NCBI RefSeq assembly: GCF_021044685.1
Contig: NZ_CP088014.1
Span: 2,714,001 to 2,778,000 of the forward strand
Origin: Bradyrhizobium daqingense
GTDB taxonomy: Bacteria > Pseudomonadota > Alphaproteobacteria > Rhizobiales > Xanthobacteraceae
DNA length: 64,000 nucleotides
Reading direction: 5' to 3'
The notes beneath the pieces were generated by a model, which did not search any database, was not told the DNA's origin, and saw nothing but the letters and a program-made list of their open reading frames with translations. Positions 16,207 through 23,810 of the stretch are shown in pieces. Position 1 is the stretch's first letter. Each line of letters opens with the position of its first letter. The translations under genes were made by a program, and so were the position numbers.

Positions 16207-17733
16207 TCAGAGCGCCGCCGCGCTCCGCGCGGGCTCCGCCGGCACATCGTCGCCATTGGGATCGCCCGGCGCCGTCGCCCAGGCCAGCTCCACCAGCGTC
16301 ACGATCCGGCGGCCGCCGCCGTCGACCTGGACGACGATCAGGCCCTGCTCCTCCATATAGCCGAGCAGCCGCTGCGCGCGGCGCAGCGAATGCGAGCCGT
16401 AGGCGCGGGCGATCGCGGCGTCGCCGGGGCAAGGCCAGCCTTCCCTGGCCGCGCGCGCGAGCATCATGAACACGCCCTGCATGTCGTCGGGCAGGATCGA
16501 GGCGCGCAGCGAGACGTCCTGCCAGGCGTCGTCCTCGGCGAGATCCGTGCCGAGCCCGGCCCGCGCATGCGTCAGCATGCGGCGGAATTCGTTGAGATCG
16601 GGCACCGCCGCGCCAAGCCCCTCGATGCGGCAGCGAACCACGAACTCCTGATAGAGCACGCCGATGGCGCGGAAGCCGGCGTCGGGCTCGGCCAGCACGG
16701 CGCGCAGCGTGCGATCGACGCGCTCGCGCCGCTGCGCGAGCTCCTCGGCGCTGACCGGCGCCTCCACGATTTCGGGCTGGATCTCCGGGATCGCGGCGGC
16801 CTTCGCCGCCCGGAGCTGCTCGAGCAGATCCGGCGCGGGCCGCCGCTGCGGCCGGCTGGCATCGGGCGGCGGCGCCGCCAGGATCACGGCGCGGACATCT
16901 TCCAGCGTCGCTTCCGGCAGCGGCATCAGCCGCGGCGTCGAATTGCGCGGGCTCGTATCGGTCGGGCCGATGTTCAAACGCAGCGGACGGCGCGACAGCG
17001 CAGGCCCCAGCGCCATGAACTGTCCGCGCTCGAGATCGCGAAACGCTTCGGCCTGCCGCCGCTCCATGCCCAGCAGGTCGGCGGCGCGCGCCATGTCGAT
17101 GTCGAGGAAGGTCCGGCCCATCAGGAAGTTGGAGGCTTCCGCCGCGACGTTCTTGGCGAGTTTTGCCAGGCGCTGCGTCGCGATGATGCCGGCGAGGCCG
17201 CGCTTGCGGCCGCGGCACATCAGATTGGTCATCGCGCCGAGCGACAGTTTGCGCGCTTCGTCCGAGACTTCGCCCGCCACCGCCGGCGCGAACAGCTGCG
17301 CCTCGTCGACGACCACGAGCATCGGGTACCAATGGTCGCGGTCGACATCGAACATGCCGCCGAGGAATGCGGCCGCACGGCGCATCTGGTTCTCGGCGTC
17401 GAGGCCTTCGAGATTGAGCACGGTGGAGACGCGATGCAGCCGCGCGCGCTCGCCGGCGACCTGAAGGCCGCGTTCGGTGTGATCCTCGGCCTCGATCACG
17501 AGATGGCCGAAGCGCTCCGCCAGCGTGACGAAATCGCCTTCGGGATCGATGATGGCCTGCTGCACCCAGGGCGCGCTCTGTTCCAGCAGCCGCCGCAACA
17601 GATGCGACTTGCCGGAGCCCGAATTGCCCTGCACCAGGAGACGGGTCGCCAGCAGTTCCTCGAGGTCCATGGCCGCCGCGGCGCCCGCCGTGGTCTGCCC
17701 CATCTCGATCGCAACCGTCATGTCCCGACTCAA
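16207..17733 (-). CDS. HerA/FtsK-like P-loop ATPase
   Basis: 508-aa ATPase. Walker A GNSGSGKS lies near residues 37-44 and the Walker B segment LVVVDEAQLF near 140-150, followed by GLAGIIATQRLAKLAKNV (sensor/arginine region) as in HerA/VirB4-type AAA-like pumps. The region after ~residue 260 is Pro- and Ala-rich, and the end (~400-490) looks like a winged-helix, with GYMEEQGLIVVQVDGGGRR. Family members include DNA-translocating helicases and uncharacterised bacterial 'ATP-binding proteins'; no nuclease (NurA-like) partner is adjacent, so the function is open. M1 or M5 (17721) could be the start. The YkgJ-type gene lies 92 bp upstream on the same strand. Confidence 0.8.
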   Translation of the reverse strand: MSRDMTVAIEMGQTTAGAAAAMDLEELLATRLLVQGNSGSGKSHLLRRLLEQSAPWVQQAIIDPEGDFVTLAERFGHLVIEAEDHTERGLQVAGERARLHRVSTVLNLEGLDAENQMRRAAAFLGGMFDVDRDHWYPMLVVVDEAQLFAPAVAGEVSDEARKLSLGAMTNLMCRGRKRGLAGIIATQRLAKLAKNVAAEASNFLMGRTFLDIDMARAADLLGMERRQAEAFRDLERGQFMALGPALSRRPLRLNIGPTDTSPRNSTPRLMPLPEATLEDVRAVILAAPPPDASRPQRRPAPDLLEQLRAAKAAAIPEIQPEIVEAPVSAEELAQRRERVDRTLRAVLAEPDAGFRAIGVLYQEFVVRCRIEGLGAAVPDLNEFRRMLTHARAGLGTDLAEDDAWQDVSLRASILPDDMQGVFMMLARAAREGWPCPGDAAIARAYGSHSLRRAQRLLGYMEEQGLIVVQVDGGGRRIVTLVELAWATAPGDPNGDDVPAEPARSAAAL

Positions 17734-17825
17734 GTCCCCGTCATTCGCGGACAGCGGCTTATCAACCCGGCCGGCGCGCGTCGAGCGCCAGGGCGCGAAT
17801 CAGGCTGCGTTGCCCACGGCAGAGT

Positions 17826-18644
17826 TCAGGCGTGATGCGACAACCGTAGAAGTGCGGGCCGATACGGCGCGTGCGGATCGTCGTCTTCGTTCTCGGGGAT
17901 GGCGCAGGAGCCGAATTCCTGCCTGATGCGTTCGATCTCGGCAATGCGCTCGTGCAACCGCTGCAGATGCTCCGGCGACGTCGCCCGCCAGAACCGGAAT
18001 GTATCGCTAGTGAGCGGCAGGAACGCAGTTCCGAACAGCGTCGGCTCCGGAACGACGGTGCGTCCGAGCAGCAGGAACCGGTCCGCGCCGGCGACGACCA
18101 GGGTCGCATAGCCGCGGTTGCCGATCCGCCGGATGCCGTTCAGCGACCATTCGACGAGCTTGCTGAAATAGGGCTCCTCGCGCCAGCGATCGGGGCATTC
18201 GTCGTCGACGGTGACGTTCACGGCGTCCTGGCTGAAATGCACCACGAGGCCCGCTTGCGCGGGAAACCAGGACTCGTCGAGATGGCCCTGCAACCAGGCA
18301 CAGACGAACGAGCGGCACATCTGCGGGCGGCGATCGTAGATGGTGCAGCCCGTACCGGTCTGCCAATGCTTGCAGAGCTGGTTCACCGGCTTGTCGACGG
18401 CGGCCACCTCCAGAATATCGCAGCAGGCGTTGCATGAGCCGCACTGCCGAGCGGGCCGCACCGCCTTCGGCAGGCCGGTCGCGCGAAAGCCCTGGCCGTT
18501 GCGGACCAGCAGCTTCTGCTTCTCCAGCAGATTCAACGCACGTTCGATCTTGAGACGGGACAGTCCGGTGGCGTCGATCACGCCCTTCAACGTCGTCGCG
18601 CCCGCCTCCACGGCGCGGACGACGGTCAGCATCGCCTGATCCAT
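17826..18644 (-). CDS. YkgJ-family cysteine-cluster protein with N-terminal winged helix
   Basis: 272-aa protein. Residues ~1-60 resemble a winged-helix domain (ATTLKGVIDATGLSRLKIERALNLLEKQKLL). From ~70 a Cys cluster of the YkgJ/CxxCxxCC family appears: CGSCNACCDI, then LCKHWQTGTGCTIYDRRPQMCRSF, eight Cys in about 55 residues, likely binding Zn or an Fe-S cluster. The rest has no recognised fold. The combination of a DNA-binding-like N-terminus and a metal cluster suggests a regulator, but this is inference; the family has no established role. ATG 18644 begins the wHTH; longer starts add a basic stretch without support. Confidence 0.75.
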   Translation of the reverse strand: MDQAMLTVVRAVEAGATTLKGVIDATGLSRLKIERALNLLEKQKLLVRNGQGFRATGLPKAVRPARQCGSCNACCDILEVAAVDKPVNQLCKHWQTGTGCTIYDRRPQMCRSFVCAWLQGHLDESWFPAQAGLVVHFSQDAVNVTVDDECPDRWREEPYFSKLVEWSLNGIRRIGNRGYATLVVAGADRFLLLGRTVVPEPTLFGTAFLPLTSDTFRFWRATSPEHLQRLHERIAEIERIRQEFGSCAIPENEDDDPHAPYRPALLRLSHHA

Positions 18645-19109
18645 TGTTGTTGTTCTTCTCGGTTTCAGCCGTGCATTGCGATTCCAGCCGGAAAAACAGA
18701 CCGGCAAACAGGTCATAGACACCTGACTTGAAAAGATATGTTGCTCATTTCTCTTGCAGCTGGGCAAGAAGCCGAGCCCGTGCTGCGCGCATGCAACGTT
18801 TGCGCGAACAGAGGGCGTACACGTCGAGGGCGCCGATTTCGTGTGGAAGCGGTTTGCTTTGCTCGCCGGATGCCGGGATGTGACGTGCGCCCTGCGATCG
18901 TCTCACGCAGTCGTGATATCGGCCGGCCACGCATGAGCACGAAGGCGATCCGTCGCGCGACCAGGGGCGATGATGGTCGTTGGGTTTGCGCCACACCGCG
19001 AACAGCGCCGCGCCTGGAAGCAAGCGACGGTGCAGATGAGGGATCCCCATTCGCGGCGGAGAATGATTCAGATCAAGGTCCGTGAGCCCGCAACCTGTTA
19101 GCTGGGCCG
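18645..19109. other. intergenic region, no convincing gene
   Basis: 465 bp between the leftward YkgJ-type gene and the rightward LysE-type gene. Short frames on both strands are Arg/Ala-rich without motifs or ribosome sites. I see no strong palindrome or terminator. Confidence 0.5.
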
Positions 19110-19694
19110 ATGAGTTTTCTGACCTTCTTCACCGCGACCTGCTTCCTGCTGGCATTGCCGGGGCCGACCAACACCTTGCTCGCGACATCGGGGGCGGGGG
19201 GCGGCATCGCGCGCTCGCTGCATCTGCTCGCGGCCGAGCTCGCCGGCTATCTGCTGACGATCACGCTGCTGCGGCTCGCGCTCGGTCCGATCGTCAGCGA
19301 CATCCCGCTCGCGGCCATGGTGCTTCGCGTGGCGGTGACGGTCTACATCCTGTGCCTGGCCGTCATGCTCTGGCGGTTCCGGTCGCGTGAACTGCGGGGT
19401 AGCGCACCGGTGACCTTCAATCACGTGCTGCTCACCACGCTCTTGAACCCCAAGGCGCTGGTGTTCGCCTTCCTGCTCCTGCCGCTCCAGGCGGGGCCGT
19501 TCGAGCTGGTGCCCCGGCTTGCCGTGATCGCGCTCTTGATCGTCACGGCGGGCATTGCGTGGGTGACGTTTGGCGCAACGCTCGGCCGCGGCGCCCGCCG
19601 CCTCGGACATCCCGACCTCATCACGCGCACCGGCGCAGTCACGCTGGTCGCGGTGACCGGCCTGATCTGGGTTCAATCGTTCCTGGGCGCGTGA
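19110..19694 (+). CDS. LysE/RhtB-family amino-acid exporter
   Basis: 194-aa inner-membrane protein with five to six hydrophobic segments. The family motif ALPGPTNTLL lies near residues 14-23, in the first membrane segment, and the second conserved region LLNPKALVFAFLLLP near 113-127. LysE/RhtB proteins export lysine, arginine, threonine, homoserine or related compounds by proton antiport. The substrate cannot be predicted. A monocistronic unit convergent with the ketopantoate-reductase-like gene; only 25 bp separate their stop codons. Confidence 0.88.
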   Translation: MSFLTFFTATCFLLALPGPTNTLLATSGAGGGIARSLHLLAAELAGYLLTITLLRLALGPIVSDIPLAAMVLRVAVTVYILCLAVMLWRFRSRELRGSAPVTFNHVLLTTLLNPKALVFAFLLLPLQAGPFELVPRLAVIALLIVTAGIAWVTFGATLGRGARRLGHPDLITRTGAVTLVAVTGLIWVQSFLGA

Positions 19695-19719
19695 GACCGG
19701 CGTCCGCCGGAACAGCGCG

Positions 19720-20784
19720 CTACTGCGCGCCGGATCCGCCCTGCACGATCTTCTCGTTCAGCTTCAGATCCACGGTCTCGACCGTGCGGTCGATCTCGGG
19801 GTTGGGCGCGCCGAGCTGATGCGAGATCAGCTTCACCAGGAGATCGACGCGCTCGATGAAGGGTGCGCCGCTCGCGACCGCGCGCGCGGCAGATGACGGC
19901 TTGAGCAGGCTTTCCGCGGCCTTGGCATATTTTGCGAACGGCACCTGGTCCTGCGGATCGGCTCCGAGCTTGCGGGCGATCGCGTCGACATGGTCGTAGA
20001 TCGTCTGCGAGCGCTCGAGATCGCCATGCACGGCGTCGCGAATCGATTGCGGCTCGTTGGGCGTGATGCAGCGGTAGTTGCCGGTCAGCAGCATCGACCA
20101 TTTCGCCAACGGCACGAACAGCGAATCGAACACTTTCAGCTTCACCGGCACGTCGAGGCCGTCGAGCGTCACCGCGTCGATGTCGGCCTCCAATTCGCGC
20201 AGCACCTTGTTGTGCTTCTCGTCGGCGAACACCGACGCCTTGAAGTTGGTGGGCAGGCCGACATGAAGCACGTTCGCGGCTTCTTCCGGAGGACGGAACG
20301 CCTGCGGGTCGGGCGAGCAGAGCGTCACCAGACCCGGCTCGAACCGCTCCCACACCTGCGCATTGGTGTAGGCCTCCTCGAGATCCATGTCCGCGAGCGC
20401 CGGAATCCGCTTCAGATAGGGCAGCGGCGGCATGTTCATGATCGACAGGCACGGCAGCTTCGCCGCGGCGATCTTGACCATGAGAACGCGCACCGTGTGG
20501 TTGGTGTACTGCGGCTCCTGCATCGCAAGGCCGACCAGATCGTAGCGGGAGAGGTCGACATCGGCCGGCGTCACCGCATCGAGCTTGCCGGGCAGATTGC
20601 GCGAGAAGATTGCCCGGTGCACCGCCTCGTCGCGCAGTTTGATGCGCACCTCGGTACCGTCGCGGTTGATCAGCGCGGCCGTCTTGGCGCGGCAGACCAG
20701 GGTCACGTTATGACCCGCCATCAGCAGCTTCGTGCCCAGCAGTGAGCCGTAAGAAGCCCCGAGAATCAATATGTTGCGCGCCAT
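19720..20784 (-). CDS. ketopantoate-reductase-like (PanE/ApbA family) dehydrogenase
   Basis: 354-aa protein with an N-terminal Rossmann fold: ILILGASYGSLLGTKLLMAGHNVTLVCR, where the dinucleotide-binding glycines are GASYGSLLG instead of the usual GxGxxG. The C-terminal half is helical with KLKVFDSLFVPLAKWSMLLTGNYRC, corresponding to the PanE C-terminal domain that carries the catalytic Lys. It could reduce a 2-keto acid with NADPH, but length (354 versus ~300 aa) and the altered glycine motif suggest a divergent paralogue rather than the pantothenate-pathway enzyme. ATG 20784 is preceded by AAGGGGACGGAG, a strong ribosome site. Confidence 0.8.
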   Translation of the reverse strand: MARNILILGASYGSLLGTKLLMAGHNVTLVCRAKTAALINRDGTEVRIKLRDEAVHRAIFSRNLPGKLDAVTPADVDLSRYDLVGLAMQEPQYTNHTVRVLMVKIAAAKLPCLSIMNMPPLPYLKRIPALADMDLEEAYTNAQVWERFEPGLVTLCSPDPQAFRPPEEAANVLHVGLPTNFKASVFADEKHNKVLRELEADIDAVTLDGLDVPVKLKVFDSLFVPLAKWSMLLTGNYRCITPNEPQSIRDAVHGDLERSQTIYDHVDAIARKLGADPQDQVPFAKYAKAAESLLKPSSAARAVASGAPFIERVDLLVKLISHQLGAPNPEIDRTVETVDLKLNEKIVQGGSGAQ

Positions 20785-21637
20785 GCTCCGTCCCCTTGAG
20801 AATGTGTGTGATTTTTGAGCCCCGGCCGTCATCCGCGGGCGAGTTGCCAGCATGTAAAGCGAAGTCCGCGGGGATGGCAACTGGGATAATGCATACAAGG
20901 CCGCACCGGAGTCTGGGTCGTCCGGATGGAGGGGTGCGCAATTCGACGACCATTCCGTCCGCTGGCGCGAACGCCGGCCTGCCTCGCGCGATCTGGCCAC
21001 GGACGCTCGTTTGTCGCGCGACGGGTCAAGGCGCTCGCGGCTTCGACGCATGCCGCCCGGTCCGCTTGCTCAATCCCGCAGGCGTCACCGAATTGACTTC
21101 ACCGAATCCGATCTCTCGGATGTCCCGTCCGTTCGGGCGCTCTGTGAAGTGCGATCATACGTCGTCGCACGTCGCGTGCAGAAGATCAGCAAGTTGGCCG
21201 GCTCGCTGTCATCGTCCTGTCATGTCGCCGGTTGGCTTCGATGAAGCGGCAAACCGCCGCATCGCTCACCATATCGTGGTTTCACAATGACGGCACAGAC
21301 AGGCATGTCTGTTCTATCGGCGGTTAAGTTGTCTTCATCGCCGATCGCAACGAGAAACGACGAGGCCCGCATCGCAAGTGTGCGCGGCGAATGACTTGTG
21401 CAACAGCGATGGAGCTGGGACGTGACGATTGAGTTGAGCCGGCCTCGACTTGGTGCCCAAGTTGGCTCGTTTGGGATGCCGGCCGTCTCGCGCAGTGCCC
21501 CCGCCGCGCGACGCCTAGATGAAACGGTGCGCCTGCGATGGCATCGAGCAGTTGCGCAGGGCGCTGTGCAGAACGCGAAATTCGCCGGTCTGGACACAAG
21601 TCCGGGCAATTGTTGACGGCGTCGCTCGGGGGCTGAG
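20785..21637. other. intergenic region, no convincing gene
   Basis: 853 bp between the leftward PanE-like gene and the rightward hydrolase-like gene. The frames present are short and Arg/Ser/Cys-rich with no family resemblance. No clear terminator, repeat or RNA gene was seen. Confidence 0.45.
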
Positions 21638-22717
21638 ATGGAAGGGGATCATTGGCCTTGCGGCGCATGCGACGGTGCCGGGCAAAATCTGGCCCGCTTG
21701 CGGGATCGCGCGTCACAATTTTTCGAAAGCCTGTCCGTCGCCGAGCTCGTGCGTGAGACGCACCGGCGTCTGTGGATTTCGGACTGGCTGAGACTCGCAG
21801 ACGACTACCGCACATTGGCCGAGAGCGCGCGCGACGTTGGGTCCGCCGAGATTGCGCGGGAAGCGTGGCTCTGCTCGTTGACGGCCCTCGAAGTCGTCAG
21901 GACTCTGTCCTGTCCGGGGGATGTCGAAAGTGCCGATCTCGCAGACGAGGTCGGTATCGGCCTGAGAGGCTTCGAGGCCGAGGCTGGTCTGGCGATTGAG
22001 CGCGTCAAGATCGATTTCTTCGATCAAGGGGTGCTGGCCGGCTTCTTCCTGCCGGCGCTCCGTCGCGGACCTACCGCGCCGGCGGTGATCTGCGTCAGCG
22101 ACGGGGACATCACCCTGGGCTCGATGATGAGCAGGCTGTTGCCGGCCTCGCTCTGCGGGAGCATGTCGCTGCTGCTCGTCAATGCCGGCAATTCGACTGT
22201 TCATCGCTCCTTCAAGCCGGAGCACAGGCTTCAGTGCTGGTTGGACTATCTGGAAGCTCGCCCCGATGTCGATTCGCAGCGGATCGCGATCTATGGTGAA
22301 GGGGCGGGCGCCTCCCACGCGTCGCGTCTCGCCCTCTCGGATCGCAGGATCGCGGCGGCGGTGTGCGACGGCGGTGTCTCGACGCCGGTCATGCGGAGAG
22401 CGCTGCGGCGGATGACCAGTTTCGGACCGGCCGTCCCTGACGGAGCCTCGGCGGGTTCGTTGCTGCCATCGCGCCGGCTTCCGTGCCCGCTGCTCATGGT
22501 CGTCGGGACTCGCTCCATGATCTGGGAGCAGGATGCTCTCGACCTGCAAGCCGGCTATCGGGAGAGTGGAGCGGATTGCTCGGTCGTCGTGCCCAACAAC
22601 GTGCCGCACCCGCTCGGCGAGGTCGAGAATTTCATCGCCGTCGACAACTTCGTGCTCGATTGGCTCGACAGCAAGCTCGGGACTGCCCGTCAGCATGAAC
22701 CCGTGACATACCTGTAG
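21638..22717 (+). CDS. alpha/beta-hydrolase-like protein with degenerate nucleophile elbow
   Basis: 359-aa protein. Residues ~1-120 are helical (AREAWLCSLTALEVVRTL), with CGACDGAG near the N-terminus. Residues ~125-350 follow the alpha/beta-hydrolase order of FrsA/DUF1100-type enzymes: PAVICVSDGD strand, RRIAAAVCDGG, PCPLLMVVGTRS and a terminal PHPLGE histidine. The nucleophile elbow, normally G-x-S-x-G after the IAIYG strand, reads GEGAG, so the Ser is replaced by Gly. It may be a non-catalytic member or use another residue. Ribosome site: GGGGGCTGAG before ATG 21638. Neighbours give no clue to substrate. Confidence 0.7.
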   Translation: MEGDHWPCGACDGAGQNLARLRDRASQFFESLSVAELVRETHRRLWISDWLRLADDYRTLAESARDVGSAEIAREAWLCSLTALEVVRTLSCPGDVESADLADEVGIGLRGFEAEAGLAIERVKIDFFDQGVLAGFFLPALRRGPTAPAVICVSDGDITLGSMMSRLLPASLCGSMSLLLVNAGNSTVHRSFKPEHRLQCWLDYLEARPDVDSQRIAIYGEGAGASHASRLALSDRRIAAAVCDGGVSTPVMRRALRRMTSFGPAVPDGASAGSLLPSRRLPCPLLMVVGTRSMIWEQDALDLQAGYRESGADCSVVVPNNVPHPLGEVENFIAVDNFVLDWLDSKLGTARQHEPVTYL

Positions 22718-22795
22718 CGCGGTCAGGCCATGGCGGTGCGCGCTTTGGCCTCGTCGTGAAGAGCTGGAGTGGATGTCGCGAGCCATGAAGGCCGA

Positions 22796-23275
22796 TCACG
22801 AGGCGTCGATAGCCAGCAATCGTGCCGCCAGCCGGGCGTTCCTGGCAATGGTTGCGAGCGCGGCATTCAGTTCACTCAAGGTCTTCTCGTCGAGCTCGTT
22901 GAACATGGTCGAGTTCAAGGCGAGCTTTCTCTTGGACAGTTTCTCGATTTCCGCCGTCGCCTTCGCGGTCAGCGACATCAGAATGAAGCGGGCATCGTCC
23001 GTTGCCGGCTGCCGCGATAGAAAGCCGCCCTTTTCCAGGATCTTGGTCTGGTTGGTCACGAAGGCCGGGTGGACCCGCAACTTGTTCGCGATCTCGATGC
23101 CGGCAACGCCTCGCCCTTCGTCCAGCTCGGTGATCGCCATCAAGATCAGCCATTGCGGCTGGGTAATGCCCAACAGTCCGGCCCAGCTGGTGTGAATGTC
23201 GTCCAGCTGCGCGTGGATTTCGACGATGTTCCAGATGAATTCCCTGATCGTTTTGTCGAGCTTCTTCTCGATCAT
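22796..23275 (-). CDS. MarR-family transcriptional regulator
   Basis: 159-aa winged-helix regulator. The core spans about residues 35-110: ITQPQWLILMAITELDEGRGVAGIEIANKLRVHPAFVTNQTKILEKGGFLSRQPATDDARFILMSLT, with the recognition helix at HPAFVTNQTKILEKGG and the wing D-A-R dipeptide; both ends are dimerisation helices. MarR proteins are dimeric repressors released by small aromatic ligands or oxidants. The start has a GGGGGGCAACGCGGC leader, and a 7-bp dyad lies 24 bp upstream of the ATG, a possible autoregulatory operator. It diverges from the porin. Confidence 0.9.
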   Translation of the reverse strand: MIEKKLDKTIREFIWNIVEIHAQLDDIHTSWAGLLGITQPQWLILMAITELDEGRGVAGIEIANKLRVHPAFVTNQTKILEKGGFLSRQPATDDARFILMSLTAKATAEIEKLSKRKLALNSTMFNELDEKTLSELNAALATIARNARLAARLLAIDAS

Positions 23276-23299
23276 GCCGCGTTGCCCCCCGTAATGACG

Positions 23300-23330
23300 T
23301 TGATCCTTCTTTTTCTTGTTCTTGGATCAA
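23300..23330. promoter_or_regulatory. dyad upstream of marR-type gene
   Basis: TTGATCC (23300-23306) and GGATCAA (23324-23330) are perfect inverted halves with a 17-bp T-rich spacer, 24 bp before the MarR start codon. The position suits an operator for self-repression; the long spacer is unusual for MarR, which normally prefers closer half-sites. Confidence 0.35.
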
Positions 23331-23516
23331 TGTTCTATCGGGATATCGCGGGGACGTCTCCTATGTCGCGCTCCGACAAGGGCCAAAGGCGCGACATTGT
23401 TGAAATGGTCCGACGATTTGATGCTTGCAGAAATCAATTAATTCAATTACGTCTCCGTACACTCATTCCTTGCTGCTCTTGACCCCGTCGATGGACAGCG
23501 ATGTGAGACCTCCAAG

Positions 23517-23548
23517 AAAGCCCTCGGGATGCCCCCTGAGGGCTTTTT
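23517..23548 (+). terminator. orphan intrinsic terminator upstream of porin
   Basis: AAAGCCCTC and GAGGGCTTT form a 9-bp stem closed further by GGG/CCC pairs, followed by TTTTTAC. It is on the rightward strand but no rightward protein gene precedes it within 800 bp, so it probably ends a small RNA or attenuates the porin leader. Confidence 0.75.
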
Positions 23549-23810
23549 ACTTTTTATTCAACGTGTTAGGTGGAATTCCCGCTGCTCTGTTGCTCGCGAG
23601 CAACATCTGTCGCCGAACTTTCAGTTCACCAAATCAATAAATTGAGGCGGTTGTTTTTATAAACTATACGTGAAGCACGACGGAGGGGGGGCACCTCGCT
23701 GTCGTTTCAGACCGGACCTTCAGTGCGGATCTGAATTGAACGGAAATATGAGGGTGAAGCGGTGTCCTCCGAGGAGCCGAGCCCCCTGAATCGACCTGGA
23801 GGTTTACCTA

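Larger units (their letters stand above)
23276..23810. other. marR-porin intergenic region with dyad and orphan terminator
   Basis: 535 bp upstream of both genes. It is AT-richer than its surroundings, as expected for promoters. Contents are a MarR-proximal dyad (23300-23330), an intrinsic terminator pointing rightward (23517-23548), and the porin leader ending in CCTGGAGGTTTACCTA. No protein-coding frame is convincing. Confidence 0.6.

Noticed and set aside
15818-17332. 504-codon leftward frame overlapping the HerA-like ATPase in another frame
   Set aside because: Extremely Arg/Ala-rich, overlaps the ATPase frame with its intact Walker motifs and runs into the nickel permease gene.
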